Both the position numbers and the translations under genes were made by a program. Positions 51,054-62,873 of a stretch of DNA of 64,000 nucleotides are shown here, piece after piece. Under the pieces are notes generated by a model that was given only the letters and a program-made list of their open reading frames with translations, was not told the origin of the DNA and made no database searches. How positions within the stretch are numbered: position 1 is the stretch's first letter; the number at the start of each line of letters is the position of its first letter. Origin of the DNA: Glutinoglossum americanum (Eukaryota; Ascomycota; Geoglossomycetes; Geoglossales; Geoglossaceae); the NCBI GenBank assembly GCA_020080175.1, contig JAGHQL010000021.1, positions 1-64,000 on the forward strand, in the 5' to 3' direction.

Positions 51054-52547
51054 TTAGGAAATCAGTGTCGCCGCCCGGAACACTCTTCGGCCGTTGATAG
51101 GGATAGGTAATTGACTCAACCAGTGTTTTACTCCGGATAGGAATGCCTTGGAGCCGTCCTCTCCTTGGCTTTCGCGATGGCAACGGTTACTTTCTCTAAG
51201 ACTAACACCGCTCTGGGCTACTGCGGGGGTGCTAGGGACTTCCGTTTTGACTCGCGCCGGATCCTTGGACCGTAAGCCGCTGGAGATTTTCTCATTATGG
51301 ATACGTGTCTCAGGCTCAGAGGAACTGGAATTCCCACTACAGCTGGCTTAGCAAAGGAGTGTTAAGAGAAAAAAAAATAGAGGAACAGATGTTGTCTTAC
51401 TGAATATCCATCGGAGACCCTAGATCGTCGGGGTGGCAGAGCCACCAGGCGTCATCTTCCCCTTTCTCCGCGCATTGACCCTCCTTCGCTCCTTCGCTCC
51501 TAGATAGCTCTTCGTTTCGATTACTGCCCATAGTCATGCTGCTGAGATCACTTGCCCCCGAGGCCTGCTCACCCTGATCGCCTCCCGTCACTTTGTCTTT
51601 GTCTGCCATTCCCACCTCGCCAGGGCGGACGCTTTGGTGAAATGCGGGGAGTATATCTTCCTTTTCGGCTTGGCCCTCACCCCGAGCACAATTGTCCCTA
51701 ATCACCATTTCTATAGTCTCTGCCTCCTTCCCGGAGCAGACATTTTCGTGGCTTGCAGTGGTGTCTGTATATCGCTCACCCTGGCTGTCACCTCCTCTCA
51801 CTCTCACTTCCATATCTTCGTCACTAAAGTCAAGGATTCGGGAAGGCGTGGAGAATCGCCCACTTCCAGTGTAGCAAGCATTCCCTATATCTCCACCTTT
51901 TATTTCCTCCTCATCAAAGCGGAAGTTTTCATAGCTCGTGGTGAGCTTCTCCGCCTTTTCCATATGCCGCTCATTCCTATCCCTGCTGAGATCTTCTTCA
52001 GTAATTCCAATGGCTTCATATACGGAGATAAGCTTATAATCGTCTGCTCGCGGGGGCGGTAAACGTAGGTGCGAAGATGAGCGCCTTCCTATTTCTTAGC
52101 GATCGCGATCTCTCTTCACACGCTACTAACCAGACAATATGCGGTATCTCACCTATCTTTTTCTGTTATCCTATTATCGTCCTTTAGTTCTGGCCATGGC
52201 TCCCCTGGTAAAAGTTATTAATTTTGCACTCACTCTCCTTTCAACTAGACTAAAATCCGAGGGTCACTTCTCGCACCTGCTTCAATGGGATCTCCTGGGC
52301 TTTGCACCCTCAACCTTGGATCGTAAGGAATATATTCAGGCGCATACGTAGGCCTATGCCTTGCATCCTCCACATTCCTTGTAGCCGCGCCATCTAATCT
52401 CGAGTAAAAAGCTTCCAATTCCGCGTCTGTAGCAGCAGAGCTTTGACGTAGCTCCTCGAGCTCAGTAGCATGCTGCTCTTTCAGACGCTTTATGCGTTGT
52501 TCTTCTCTCTGTAGTGCCCTGCGTTTCCTCTTGTTTTTGGAGGCCAT
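51054..52547 (-). CDS. Unrecognised multi-exon gene, acidic/polar protein
   Basis: Exons 52547-52277, 52043-51401 and 51336-51054 join in frame to 398 aa. I do not recognise the family. The N-terminus is basic and helical (MASKNKRKRRALQREEQRIK then a coiled coil rich in E, L and R up to about residue 60), like a short bZIP-type basic segment. Next come PEYIPYDPRLRVQSPGDPIE and DDYKLISVYEAIGITEEDLS, then a long polar, acidic region (many E, D, S and G) and a C-terminal third with RSKDPARVKTEVPSTP. The evidence for reality is long uninterrupted frames linked by good donor/acceptor pairs in matching phase. A possible further 47 nt intron (GTAAAA to GAAG, near 51120-51074) would switch to the frame open to 50743 and add about 110 residues with three GDTD motifs. 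Function unknown; nuclear location is only inferred from the basic N-terminus. Confidence 0.45.
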
Positions 52548-53720
52548 TTCAAGGAAAGGTGTTCGCGCGGTTCGGAGGAGTAGTAACGTTTCTGCGAAGA
52601 CTGAATTGGTATCTAGAAGCTGGGTAGGGTAACTAGCTCACGGTCATCCTAAGGACCGGCAAGCAGTTAATACGTACGGGTCCAGCAATCAGCTACGTTC
52701 TACATTGACCTACCCGAGCAAGGCGAGGATTCAAGTGCTCCGGAAATAAGTATTGGTATGAATCATCTCATGTACTTGCTGGGCGATTTACTTGGGAGAT
52801 AGGGTGCTTTTACTCTTAATTTTGCTAACGAGTACAAACGAATCCAGCAACTAGACATTTCACCCTCTGGAATCGCCTAAACAGCGTGAAAATCCTATAT
52901 GCTTTAGAGTCAATACTGCTATATTTGGCTCATGTACGAGGTACAGGAACGTTTTGCCTAAACCGAGTTGCGTGAGAGCAGCTATTGCCTATGTCAATCC
53001 ACCTAACCCTCCACACCTCATATTCCTATATCTAGTATGCGAGAGTACCCGCGAAGGCCATGCAACATGCAACGGGGTACTTGTCCTCAATCAACTAACC
53101 GCCAATCCGGAGTAACTAACCCATACGACTTCCCCTTTTTTTTTTACATCAACAGCCACTACGCCAGAAGACCACACATGTGCACACATCCCCCAAGTTC
53201 GACGGGAAAACGCCTCCAGCAGGCAATTGATGCAGCTGAAAGCCACCTAAAGTTCACTAAAAGTACCACCTAAGACCTCGAACTTGTGCTTGATTATATC
53301 TCCATATAGGAGGTCCCTGACAACCTTGCTGCTATCTGAGCGGGCGAATGGTGCCATGAGATATTTCGCTGCCGAGAGATTTCAGTTAAAGGAAACCGGA
53401 TCTCGGAAGAGATATGAACGGGATAAGTGTGGGTATTCTCTCTAGTAGAGCACAGTGACTACCCCCTTAGCACACATGAATCCCAACGCACCCTATTAGC
53501 CAGGATAGACATTGCCAAATAAAAGCCATCCGAAGGGGAATCCCATCACCACATAAGGCTGCAAATTAACCCCCATGGCGCGAGAACAAATCTTGATCAC
53601 GTTGCGCTGACAGCCCCTAAAGGTTACCTAGAACAGTTGTGCAGTACATAAGCACAACGCATTCACTCGCTCCTCCTTCAAAAACGGCGTCACATAAACA
53701 AAGCTAACACGCTTATCATT
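52548..53720. other. Intergenic
   Basis: About 1.2 kb of AT-richer sequence without recognised genes or repeats. Confidence 0.5.
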
Positions 53721-53958
53721 AACCCGGCAACTTGGCACAGGTAGGAGCTCGTGCTTTGAAAATGCCAAATTGTCCGGCACGTCCGCAGTTCGAATCCCGA
53801 CACACGCAAAGGAAGAATAATAGAAGGATAAAAGAACTTGTGAGTAATATCGAGCATCCTATATCAAAGGACTTTCTAACAAGCGCAGGACAAATGGGAT
53901 TGAATAGATCACGACAAACGCCAGCGAAGGACGTAGGAGACGCTCCGAACCTTTTTTT
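53721..53958 (+). mobile_element. tRNA-headed SINE-like element, copy 2
   Basis: About 238 bp. The head AACCCGGCAACTTGG is identical to copy 1 (26447-26204). The B box reads AGTTCGAATCCC (one change). The shared 3' part reads TTCTAACAAGCGCAGG and GTAGGAGACGCTCCGAACC, then a T-run of seven. The head is about 85% identical to copy 1, while the region between B box and 3' part has diverged more and contains small indels. No clear target-site duplication. Confidence 0.7.
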
Positions 53959-55059
53959 GCCCTGAGGAGGGCGGCGTGTGTGTGTGTTTTTTTTCAAGGA
54001 GGTGTATGCAGAAGGTGTGTGCAGAGTTGGCAAAGAGGTGTGTGTGTGGTTTTTGCTTAGGGACTTGCGTCACCCGCCTTCGTGTGTGCGTGCGTACATA
54101 GATCGTCCTCCGTGTTCCGTCCCCCCTTTTCTCTCCCCGGTGCAAACCAGACCGGGCGATAGCTTACCCATAGCCACAAGAGTCCCCTTCCACACGTACC
54201 CACACCACAGCCTCCCAAACACGCGTGATGTAACACAGCGGCCGTCCACAAGGCCATGATGATGATGTCCATGATCGTGATGGCTACAAATCCCTCCAGG
54301 TAAGCCTGCTCTGGCGCCAAGGCAGCGCTTCGCACACACGCACATACATATATACCTGGGGGGAATGCTTAACAAGAGGCAACTAGCTATATGGGCCGTA
54401 TGGCCCCGTGGCGCAAGCAAGCCCATGACGCAGTAATATATTACACGTTGACCTGTATGGCTGGAACTGGGGCGACGTGCGGTATTCCGGTAAACCCCTT
54501 GCCGTATCCGAGTAAATAAGAAATGGCGAAAAGCCGCCGCGACCTTGCAAGCCCGAACGGTTATACCTATCTCGGGAACTGCAGGAAGGTATGGGACATT
54601 TGGCCGAGGCACTTGAGAACATCCGCGAGGTATCCTGTTCTCGGGTCGCAATGTTACCCCCCTTATTTATTTATTTTTTGGAAAATTTCGTGAGACTAGG
54701 CTACTCGAACAACAATCGAGAAAGAAAACGAATGGAGGGGGTGAGGCTCTGAGTGCCAGTTTAGAGTCTATAACAAAAAAGAAAAGTAAAAGACGGGTCT
54801 TCCTCCACATGGAAAGGGAAGATCCATATGTATGTATGTACAGGCGGAAGATTTCCGTACATACTTGCTCGATAAAATATGGTATCCTCATTGGTATTCC
54901 CCTCCTCCTTATGTTTATTCATAGTCACATGTCCGGTCCAGAAAATGAAAGTCCGATTAGAAAACGCCGATCCGCCAGCTCTGAAAAACGATACACAAAT
55001 CATTCCATCCAGACACCTCACGTTGAAGATCTTTAACCCTGGTGGGGGGTAGATTGGGG
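53959..55059. other. Intergenic with TG-rich tract
   Basis: A TG-rich stretch (about 53975-54050) adjoins the SINE-like copy. Nothing coding recognised up to the end of the cystathionine lyase gene. Confidence 0.5.
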
Positions 55060-56680
55060 TCATAACCCATTGGAAAGAAAGGATGGTCTGAACGTGTGAG
55101 TTGGTGTCTCAACTCCAGAGGACGATGATGGTTCGCCCAAAATTTGGCCCGGCTTGATGGCATGAAATCCATCGACTGTCACGGACACAGCACCAGCTTG
55201 GACCAGCTGCAGAGCAAACAATTAGCGAGAGGGTTTGTGTCGAAAGCAAATGATGACACGAGAAGAAACGTACTGCACGGCTCAAATCATCAATGAGATC
55301 ATCTGCATCCTCAATTCCAACACATAATCTGATGATATCCTCGGGCAACTCCCTCTCCTTTCTCGTTTTCGCATCAATGCTGGCGTGACTCATGCGGCAT
55401 GGCATGCTGATCAGGCTGTTGACGCACCCAAAGCTCACGCTGATCGCCCACAACCTTGCTGAATCTACTATCCTCTCACTGACAACAATATCACCCGTCT
55501 CGAAACTTAGAACTGCTCCCGCTCCCCGCGCCATGCTCCAGTGCAAGTCATACTGCGGATGACTGCGCAGGCCCGGATAACGGACTTTGAAGCCGCGAGC
55601 CTCAAGAAACTCGGCAATGCGTTGGGCATTGGCTTGCTGTTTCTCCATACGAACGCCCAGTGTCTTGACTCCCCGTAATAGCAGCCAGCAGTCGAAGGGT
55701 GAGAGTCCACATCCAGAAGCATTGATGGAAAAATATAGCTTGTCACCGAGACCTAGATCGTTGACCGCAATCACGCCAGCCATGAGGTCGTGGTGTCCTG
55801 ACAGATACTTAGTCCCACTCTCGTAGACGATATCGGCGCCTAGATCTAGGGGGTTCTGTAGGAGTGGTGAGAGCATGGTATTGTCCACCGCAACGATGGC
55901 TTTTGGATTCACCTCATGCGCGGCGTTTGCGATGGTCAGGATATCAACAATCTTGATCATTGGATTCGTAGGTGTCTCTAGTAGGACCATGGCTGTTTTC
56001 TCGCTCAGAACCTCTCGGACACGTTCTGGTTCTGTTGTATCGACGTGGTGTACAATGACATCTCCATTAGTCGAAAGATATTTCAATAAACGATTTGTCC
56101 CGCCGTAGAGATCGTCACCAGTAACTACTTCGTCGCCGGGACGAAGCATCCGAGTGATCACATCAAGAGCGCCCATGCCAGAAGAAACAGCCAGAGCACG
56201 GGCGGCGCCCATAATCTTCGCTAGATGCCGCTCGAGATGTGTGCGGGTCGGATTGCCAGAGCGTGTATAGTCATACTCACCACCACCACTGTTGGATGTC
56301 TGCTTAAATGTAGCCGACTAGTATATAATAAGTTAGCATTATTGGTCTCATAGCTTTCGAAGAGCTGGAGGTGGGCGCCTCAAGGCCGCACAGTGTCGAA
56401 TCGGTGGACACTCCTCCGGACCCCTCCATGTTCTTGCGCGGAAGGAGTAACCCACCTGATATATCGGTACACTGGACGCATTATGCTGGTCGTTGCTGTC
56501 AGTGTACACTAATTCCGTCGCCAATGCGTATTTTCGTTCACTCCTCGGCGTTGACGGAGCCGGTGACGGCGGTAGGTCATGACCTTGAAGATCCACACGG
56601 GCGAAAGCCTTGCTGACGGCGGTGCCCTCCGAATCGCCCAGAGGAGACGAAGAAATTTCCGAAGGTGGCGGCGGAGACAT
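55060..56680 (-). CDS. Cystathionine beta-lyase (metG/STR3 type)
   Basis: PLP enzyme splitting cystathionine to homocysteine, pyruvate and ammonia in methionine synthesis. Three exons, 56680-56456, 56317-55274 and 55206-55060, give 471 aa. A Pro/Ser-rich N-terminus precedes KYALATELVYTDSND and SVPIYQ, joined to SATFKQTSNSGGGEYDYTRS and GNPTRTHLERHLAKI. Core motifs: ALAVSSGMGALDVITRML, GDDLYGGTNRLLKYLS, ETPTNPMIKIVDI, VAVDNTMLSPLLQNP, and the PLP-lysine site YESGTKYLSGHHDLMAG. The C-terminus has SVSFGCVNSLISMPCRMSHA and LCVGIEDADDLIDDL. The family pattern fits Pezizomycotina beta-lyases rather than gamma-lyases, but enzymes of this fold are hard to separate by eye, so no symbol is given. The last exon extends past the usual end with a polar tail. 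Confidence 0.9.
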
Positions 56681-57726
56681 GGTCGATGAGTATTGTGCGT
56701 GCTGTACTTGTTGGGTGGGTATTTCGGGCCGACTCAGACGGTCAATTGCAGCGAATATACGGGCTATGGTTAAGGATACGGGTGTCGTAGAAGGCGAGTT
56801 TAATTGGAGAGGTTTGTGCGTCTGCTCCCAGAATATACTAGCTAGTTTCTAGTATTGTTTGTGCGTTTGGAAGATGCACAAAGCGGGCGGGACCCTTTTA
56901 AATTTTTTTGTGGGGTATCCTTGGCGGCTAAGACAAAGGGCTATGAGCCGCTTCACGTTCTCTTCTGGATTCGGGAAATGGTTAAATATCCGGCTGCCAA
57001 GTTCAATCATCAGCGTTCTCCGGTTTCTACCGCCGAAATCTCCCCCATCTTTGATGCTTGGTTGCCATCGGGCTTTGTAATCGATGTCAATATCCCGCCA
57101 GTCGGCGATAATTGTCCGCCTTTCATCCGGCTTCACCATATATGGAGCGTATCAAACAACAAATATCCCTACGACCCTACTATATCATCATATAAACATA
57201 TCACTGTCCGGGTCGGAAACCATTTCCTATGCAGGATGTAATACCAATAATTGCACTTTTGCCCCTCCCGTTATTTCCCACAATTAGATATCACAAAGTT
57301 TATCCTTAGTACATAATGATAAAATGATAATATCCAATTCAAAGAAGCCCACCCCTCCCCCGCTGTGGAAAGATAGACTGCCAACCCTTTGCAAAATCCA
57401 TAGAGGCAACCGCGCGTAAGGACAACCGAAGGCACCGGGCCAGTTATCCTCCATCATTTGATCTTGATCCTCCTCTAGTTCCTTCCGCCCAAGGCAATAA
57501 GCAAACATATGGACGCCTTGTTATACAGAGGAAAACCAAACTAATACAAAGAGCCAACTGACAGAAGAGGAAGTCTTTCCTCTCCTTCCCAAGATCGAGT
57601 ACTACATACCACCTGAGCCAACCACACTCAGATCGCCATTAAGGCCGAAAAATTGGAACCTAGGTTCGAGTAATATCCCGTTAGTTATGCTCTTGACGCA
57701 TTTGTACGCGGCGAAATCACGGAACT
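56681..57726. other. Intergenic
   Basis: Overlapping open frames on both strands at 56849-57241 (96 and 128 codons) have no recognisable similarity and shadow one another. Nothing called. Confidence 0.5.
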
Positions 57727-60700
57727 TTAAAGGGAATGGAGGACAAACCAATCCTCAACATTAAGTGTATTTGGTACTACCCCCCTGGAACTGTTGCTCC
57801 ACGTTTCGTCAGGACTACCGGCAGAACCATCGAAGGCATCCATCTGGTTCGGCCATCCCTGGTGTTGTACCGGAAGTCCATGCGATCCTGAGATACCACC
57901 TGGTATGCCTGATATAGGAGATCCGCCGGAAGGTCTAGATCCCCGCTGCGGTATTTGCGTTGTTTGACCGGTCATCTGCATTTGCTGCATCGTGGGGGCC
58001 TGTTGGCCCATCTGAGGCATTTGCTGCGCAAGCTGTGGATCTAGCGTTGACTGCGGAGAGTATTGCGGTAGCATGTTAGCGGAGCCTTCCGGAAACAACT
58101 GGTCAGGTTGGAAATTCTCCCAGAGGCTTTGGGAGATCAGAGGTGAAGAACGAGTGGCGAGATAGAGATCCGGTGGTGTAGCGGGAACAGAAAACGAAGG
58201 GTTGAAGGGGGTGGGAGGCCGAGTGTTTGAGCGTGAGTTGCCATCCCCCATAAAGGCGTCCGATTGCTGCCGCATATGAGGGGAGGTCATTACATTAGGG
58301 GCTCCCATAGGGACCACTCCCGGGTGGCCAAGATCCCTGGATGGTGTGACAGCTGGAGTTTGAGGGCGAGAGCGCTCATAGGAAACTTGAGGCGCGGGAG
58401 GACCGTTTGGGTTGAATCCAAGCTCCATATCGTCGTACTTCCTCTTCGCCGGCTCCTCAGTCTTAGGAACGATCTGGCCTTGACTGTGGCCACTACCATG
58501 CTTTATTTTACTGTGCCGTTTGCCAGATGCCTTTTGCAGCCTCTCCTCGAGAATCTTGTTCCCAAGGATTGACTCGAAGAGGGTATGGACCATCTTGGCG
58601 ACCAGCCAGACTTTCGACACTTCCTTGAGGGCGTTCATGCATATTTTCATCCTCTGCTGTGTAGCTGCAACAACAGATGGAATGTTCGATCGCATTTGAT
58701 ACACATGCATGATCAGGGCCGAAAACAAACTATATACACTGTGGTTCATGTTAGCGGTTGCTGTAGTGTTGATGAGAAGATACACGTACATGAATGCAGG
58801 ACAAAATCGAATCTCATCATGTGTTTGCAGGTTTTCTATGATTGATGTGATCATAGATGCTGCCGTGAATGCAATATTCCGCGAGGGGTATGCAGTATCA
58901 TCATGATGTCCGTTCGCTCCGTTAGTATGTGGTGCTGCTGGTGGCATGTGCGCCCTATGTAACAGGCACAATGTAGTACTGCGACACTATTAGTCCCTTC
59001 CAGCTAACAGAGGTCGCCGAATAGATACGTACTAGTAATTCGAATGAAGAAGAGCGGACCAGAAGTGATGCCGTGGCCGCTCCCAATAGACCTCTCTTGG
59101 GCAGTTTTGCAACCAGTCCGCCAGGGCCATATCGCTATGCGTCAGATCGATGGCGTTTTGCCGTCGTGCTTTGGAGGCCACAGAGTACTGCTGAGATAAC
59201 ACCAGACCCATGATTTCACATAGTTTGACATACTGCAGAAAGAATTGAACATGTAGCGGGTCTGGTGGGTAGTCGGCAACATGGTCAGTCTCATCATCTA
59301 TGAAGTCATCTTCAGAGACCATCTCCACGTCCGAGTCATCGGTATTGATATGGACAGGTCTTCCGAGGGCGACCGCCACCGAACGATCTCTAGTGAAGAG
59401 AGTCCACCATATCCGTTTCCATAGCCGCTTATCTGCCCTGCTCAGCTGGGAGCCCTCCACACTATAATAGCTTAGTGATCAACGACGAAGTCTGATTATG
59501 GACGCAGCGCAGCACAGCACGTACCTTCGATGCATCCCGGAGCCCTGAGCGACTATGGTGGCCACCCGGCTCCAGTAAAACACATTCTTGGTAACATCTA
59601 GAGTACCATAAGCAGGCGTTTAGGGACCATGCGGGTAATAGATCCATGTATGTTACCTTCGGGGCCTTCCCAGTACCACCCCATAAGAATTAGGGCCTGA
59701 ACGATAGTAACCCTGTCATCCTCGTAATTTGCATCATATAGCGCTTTTGCTCTTTTGTAAAAAGTCATTGCAGCAGGGGTCGTAGAGCCGTTGGCGTCCA
59801 TCAACTGGGTGTTTGTGCATACTCTCGAGCCGGCCAGCAAGATTGCCTGAAGCAGGAGGAGTGAAGGCGGGTTTTTTGAGTCTCGATATCGCCTCATGAA
59901 CCGGCTACGATTGATAACAGGCACAATGGGAAACACCCATTTGAAAAAAGCTTCAACCAGCTCGTCACACAAAGCCCTTGGAGGTAACAGAAATGCCCCT
60001 CTTTGATGCAATATGTCTATCTCCAGGTTGTCTAGTTCGGTTAACCTGGCCCTGGATCCTCGAACATTCTCAGGAAGTGGGTAGTGCACGACGTCTGTTG
60101 TCCCGTGACGGTCGTGAACAAGTAAGGATAGATTCGAGGACTCTCCTAAGTATGCCACTCTCCCAGCTTCTTTAATGGGCGCTCTGGCAAACTTTGGTTT
60201 CATAAACTGTGCGTAAGTGGTACTATGTGCGGCTTGTTCTGCAACTTGCGCATCAGTATAGCTCGTCGGAGGCGTTCCATCTTGAGAGTTGTATGCCGCG
60301 GTGCTTCGGGAGAATGCTCCCGGGGATTCTCCTGGTGGTGACTTCTCTTGTGTAGACTCTCCCCGATCACTAGATGACTCACGCATGTTAGCGACTGATA
60401 GTTTTGCAAAAAGGGGAAATTATCCTCTCAACTACCTGTCGGAGTCCTTCGATCTTGCTTGCGCTTTCTTTCTTTTTGGTGTTGGGATCTTGCATTCTAT
60501 CGCGAAAGCAACACAGTTCGTGCACGGAACTCCTAGACTCGCAGCGTCACAACGAACCTAAACCCAGACGGTTAGATCCAGAACGTGAGAAAAAGAGCCA
60601 TCCTTCTGCCTGTGGTTGGAAAATCTACCTTTCGGGCATGGCATGTCTGCGAGCTGGATGTCAGCAAACGTATGTTCGGTGCAACTAGGCTTAAGCAAGT

Positions 60701-60929
60701 CGCAGAATCATACCTCACAAGCTCTTGAGGCACGCTGCCTGAGTGTTCCAAAAGACAAGTTAGCCCATCGTGCGCGCACAGCATTCCAGAACTCCGACAA
60801 TATATCTCTCCCTCACCTCCTAAAACTTGGATGACCCGGGGTCTGCGATGAAGGTGCCGCCGATGCTGTAGGCACTCGTCCTTCATGACCATTATTCCCT
60901 TGGACAATTGCGCCACTGTCACCGGCCAT
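57727..60929 (-). CDS. Zn2Cys6 transcription factor, CTF1/FarA type
   Basis: Regulator of cutinase and fatty-acid utilisation genes in relatives (family knowledge). Nine exons: 60929-60817, 60738-60714 (25 nt), 60646-60629 (18 nt), 60557-60436, 60369-59657, 59597-59525, 59461-59033, 58978-58790 and 58738-57727; 897 aa, close to CTF1-alpha. The zinc cluster is assembled from four exons: RASRACE, TCHARK, then VRCDAASLGVPCTNCVAF and AIECKIPTPKRKK, giving all six Cys. The fungal-specific regulatory domain follows (LPPRALCDELVEAFFKWVFP, ILMGWYWEGPEDVTKNVFYW, GSGMHRSVEGSQLSRADKRL and WWTLFTRDRSVAVALGRP). The helical region RFCPAFIVYSLFSALIMHVY is completed by removing intron 8. The C-terminal 250 residues are Pro/Gln/Met-rich, a likely activation region, ending NTLNVEDWF. 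Start choice: first in-frame ATG (MAGDSGAIVQGNN). Confidence 0.9.
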
Positions 60930-62873
60930 AACTCCACAACTTGAAGGACCACAACTTTTTTCTCTTTTCCTTTTTGTCCTTCCAATAGTCAGGAGCCCGG
61001 CTTGATTACCCGTGTCTCCGATATCGTCCGCGAGAAGGATTTCGAGTAAACAAGTCGTCTGTTGTAGTGGAGAGCCGGTTGCAGTTGCCAGAAGCGAAAT
61101 GTTCTTCGATGGCCGTGCGAATGTGGGGGATATTGTCGCCTCTACGCGATGTTTCGGGATTGACGCAACCAACCTCAGAGCGACTCCAATAAATTCATGT
61201 GAGCGTTAAAATATTTTTTTTTGGTAGGTTTCCTATGTGTCTATATCCACCACCTGCTGCTCAAAGAGAAAACATTTTGCGAGTCGGCTAAACGCACGAT
61301 TACACACTTCTCTAAAGGATTCTATTCTTGTGCTTCTAGAAATATGTGAAACCCATATAATGTCACGCATCGCATGGACAGGCTTGCTGGAGCAGCGATA
61401 GGTGTGTATGTGCATAGCATGTACACGATACAGGAACGGATGGCACAGTCCAGGCTCGGGCGGGATTACAGGGTCCGCCGCTCACCCTCACACCCCCTCG
61501 TCCCTCCGCTGCAAGAGACAAACTCCAGTGGGAGCAAGCCTATTCCCGATTACTCCCGCTCCAACAACACAACGACGATTGTTGTCGGGCTATTGCGGCT
61601 TCTCTTGCGGGTGCCCTGGCTGCCATGAGCTACAGAAAAGGTCTGGAAGGCCCAAGCTACTCGCCCAGTGCAGAAATACCCGGAATCCCCCGTCCATCGC
61701 AACGTACATAGGGGACACGGAGGTTTGGCGACACGTTTCGGCAGCCCACCTGCATTCGGGTGGCGGCCACGGACGCGCCAGGGTGATGAGCAACGGCTGA
61801 TCTAAAAGAGGCCCACGCTCCAGCTCAACCCCAAAGATTGATCTCCCTCAACCATTCGGCTCCTGCAGCTCTCCCGCAAGTGTTCGCAGCTGCATGAATA
61901 ATTGACGTCGAATAAGTCCCTTCGAATTATAGAGACCGTTATGGGCACTTCCAGAGAAGCCGCTTGCCGGGTGGGTACTTGCTGCTTACATTCTTTCGGC
62001 GCGTGAGGCAGGCCTCAAAGAAATTTGCGGGGAAGGCACGGAAAGCTATGGTCCGTTTGGAAGAGACAACCCCTACGAGCGAGAGAAACTCTCCACGGCT
62101 GGCTGGTACTCCCAGCTCCTGGCGAAGTAACCTAAGCTTTCCAGCTCATTGTCTTATTGCCTAGTGCCAACTACCCTGGGCTTCTAAATTTTTGGTACCC
62201 TCGGATCTGCCCATATCAAGAACACATCGCTCACGAGGGCTCAACCCCACCCTCCGAGCGCGGATATATCTTTCGTGGCTCGGACCACAGGCTGATCTGT
62301 TTACCCCCCTCTCCTTCTATGTATCTTAACTACCCCCAGAGCGATGATTTGTATATCACGTACTTTAACCAAGTCCGGGGGGAGACTCAGTTGCAGACGG
62401 ATCTACTTCCCCCATGCAAGAGGCCAATTCTCCTTGCTGCGCGCCTAAAATAAGGCACCGATGCATTAGAAAAAGTCTGGTTGTTTTTTTGCCTCCTCAT
62501 CGCGAAAGTCTCCTGTTTAACTATATCCCCGGCTTTAGGGTAGTCGCGACGTCTATCGGCGTCCCTCGTTTTGAATATATCCATACTACAACGGATCTTC
62601 TCCTCAGTTTGGAGCACTACCTTTTCTAGAGTTGACTGTAGGAAAGAAATGGTATTCGTGTGCACGTGATGGTAGGCCAATGATAGGTGATGTGTGCTTA
62701 TGAGCTTATAATGCTTCCCAGCCGAGAGGTACAGTAGACCTATGTAAAGACATTCTCAACGGCGCCGCGCGGAGCCTCCTATTCATGTACATGAACCAAA
62801 ACCAACACCCACGATGTCCCAGAATCCCATTTTATCAAAAAAAAAAAAGACTTGTATTTTTCTTGTCTGACGA
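60930..62873. other. Intergenic between CTF1-like gene and MCD4
   Basis: Almost 2 kb. The first part is the promoter/leader of the regulator. A plus-strand open frame at 61402-61800 is Cys-rich in the middle but matches no domain I know. Several purine/pyrimidine-rich stretches; an A-run at 62838-62849 lies just past MCD4. Nothing else called. Confidence 0.5.

Noticed and set aside
56849-57241. Overlapping open frames on both strands
   Set aside because: They shadow each other and neither shows domain or codon evidence.
61402-61800. Cys-rich plus-strand frame reminiscent of a chitin-binding domain
   Set aside because: Cys spacing does not match known chitin-binding modules and there is no signal peptide.
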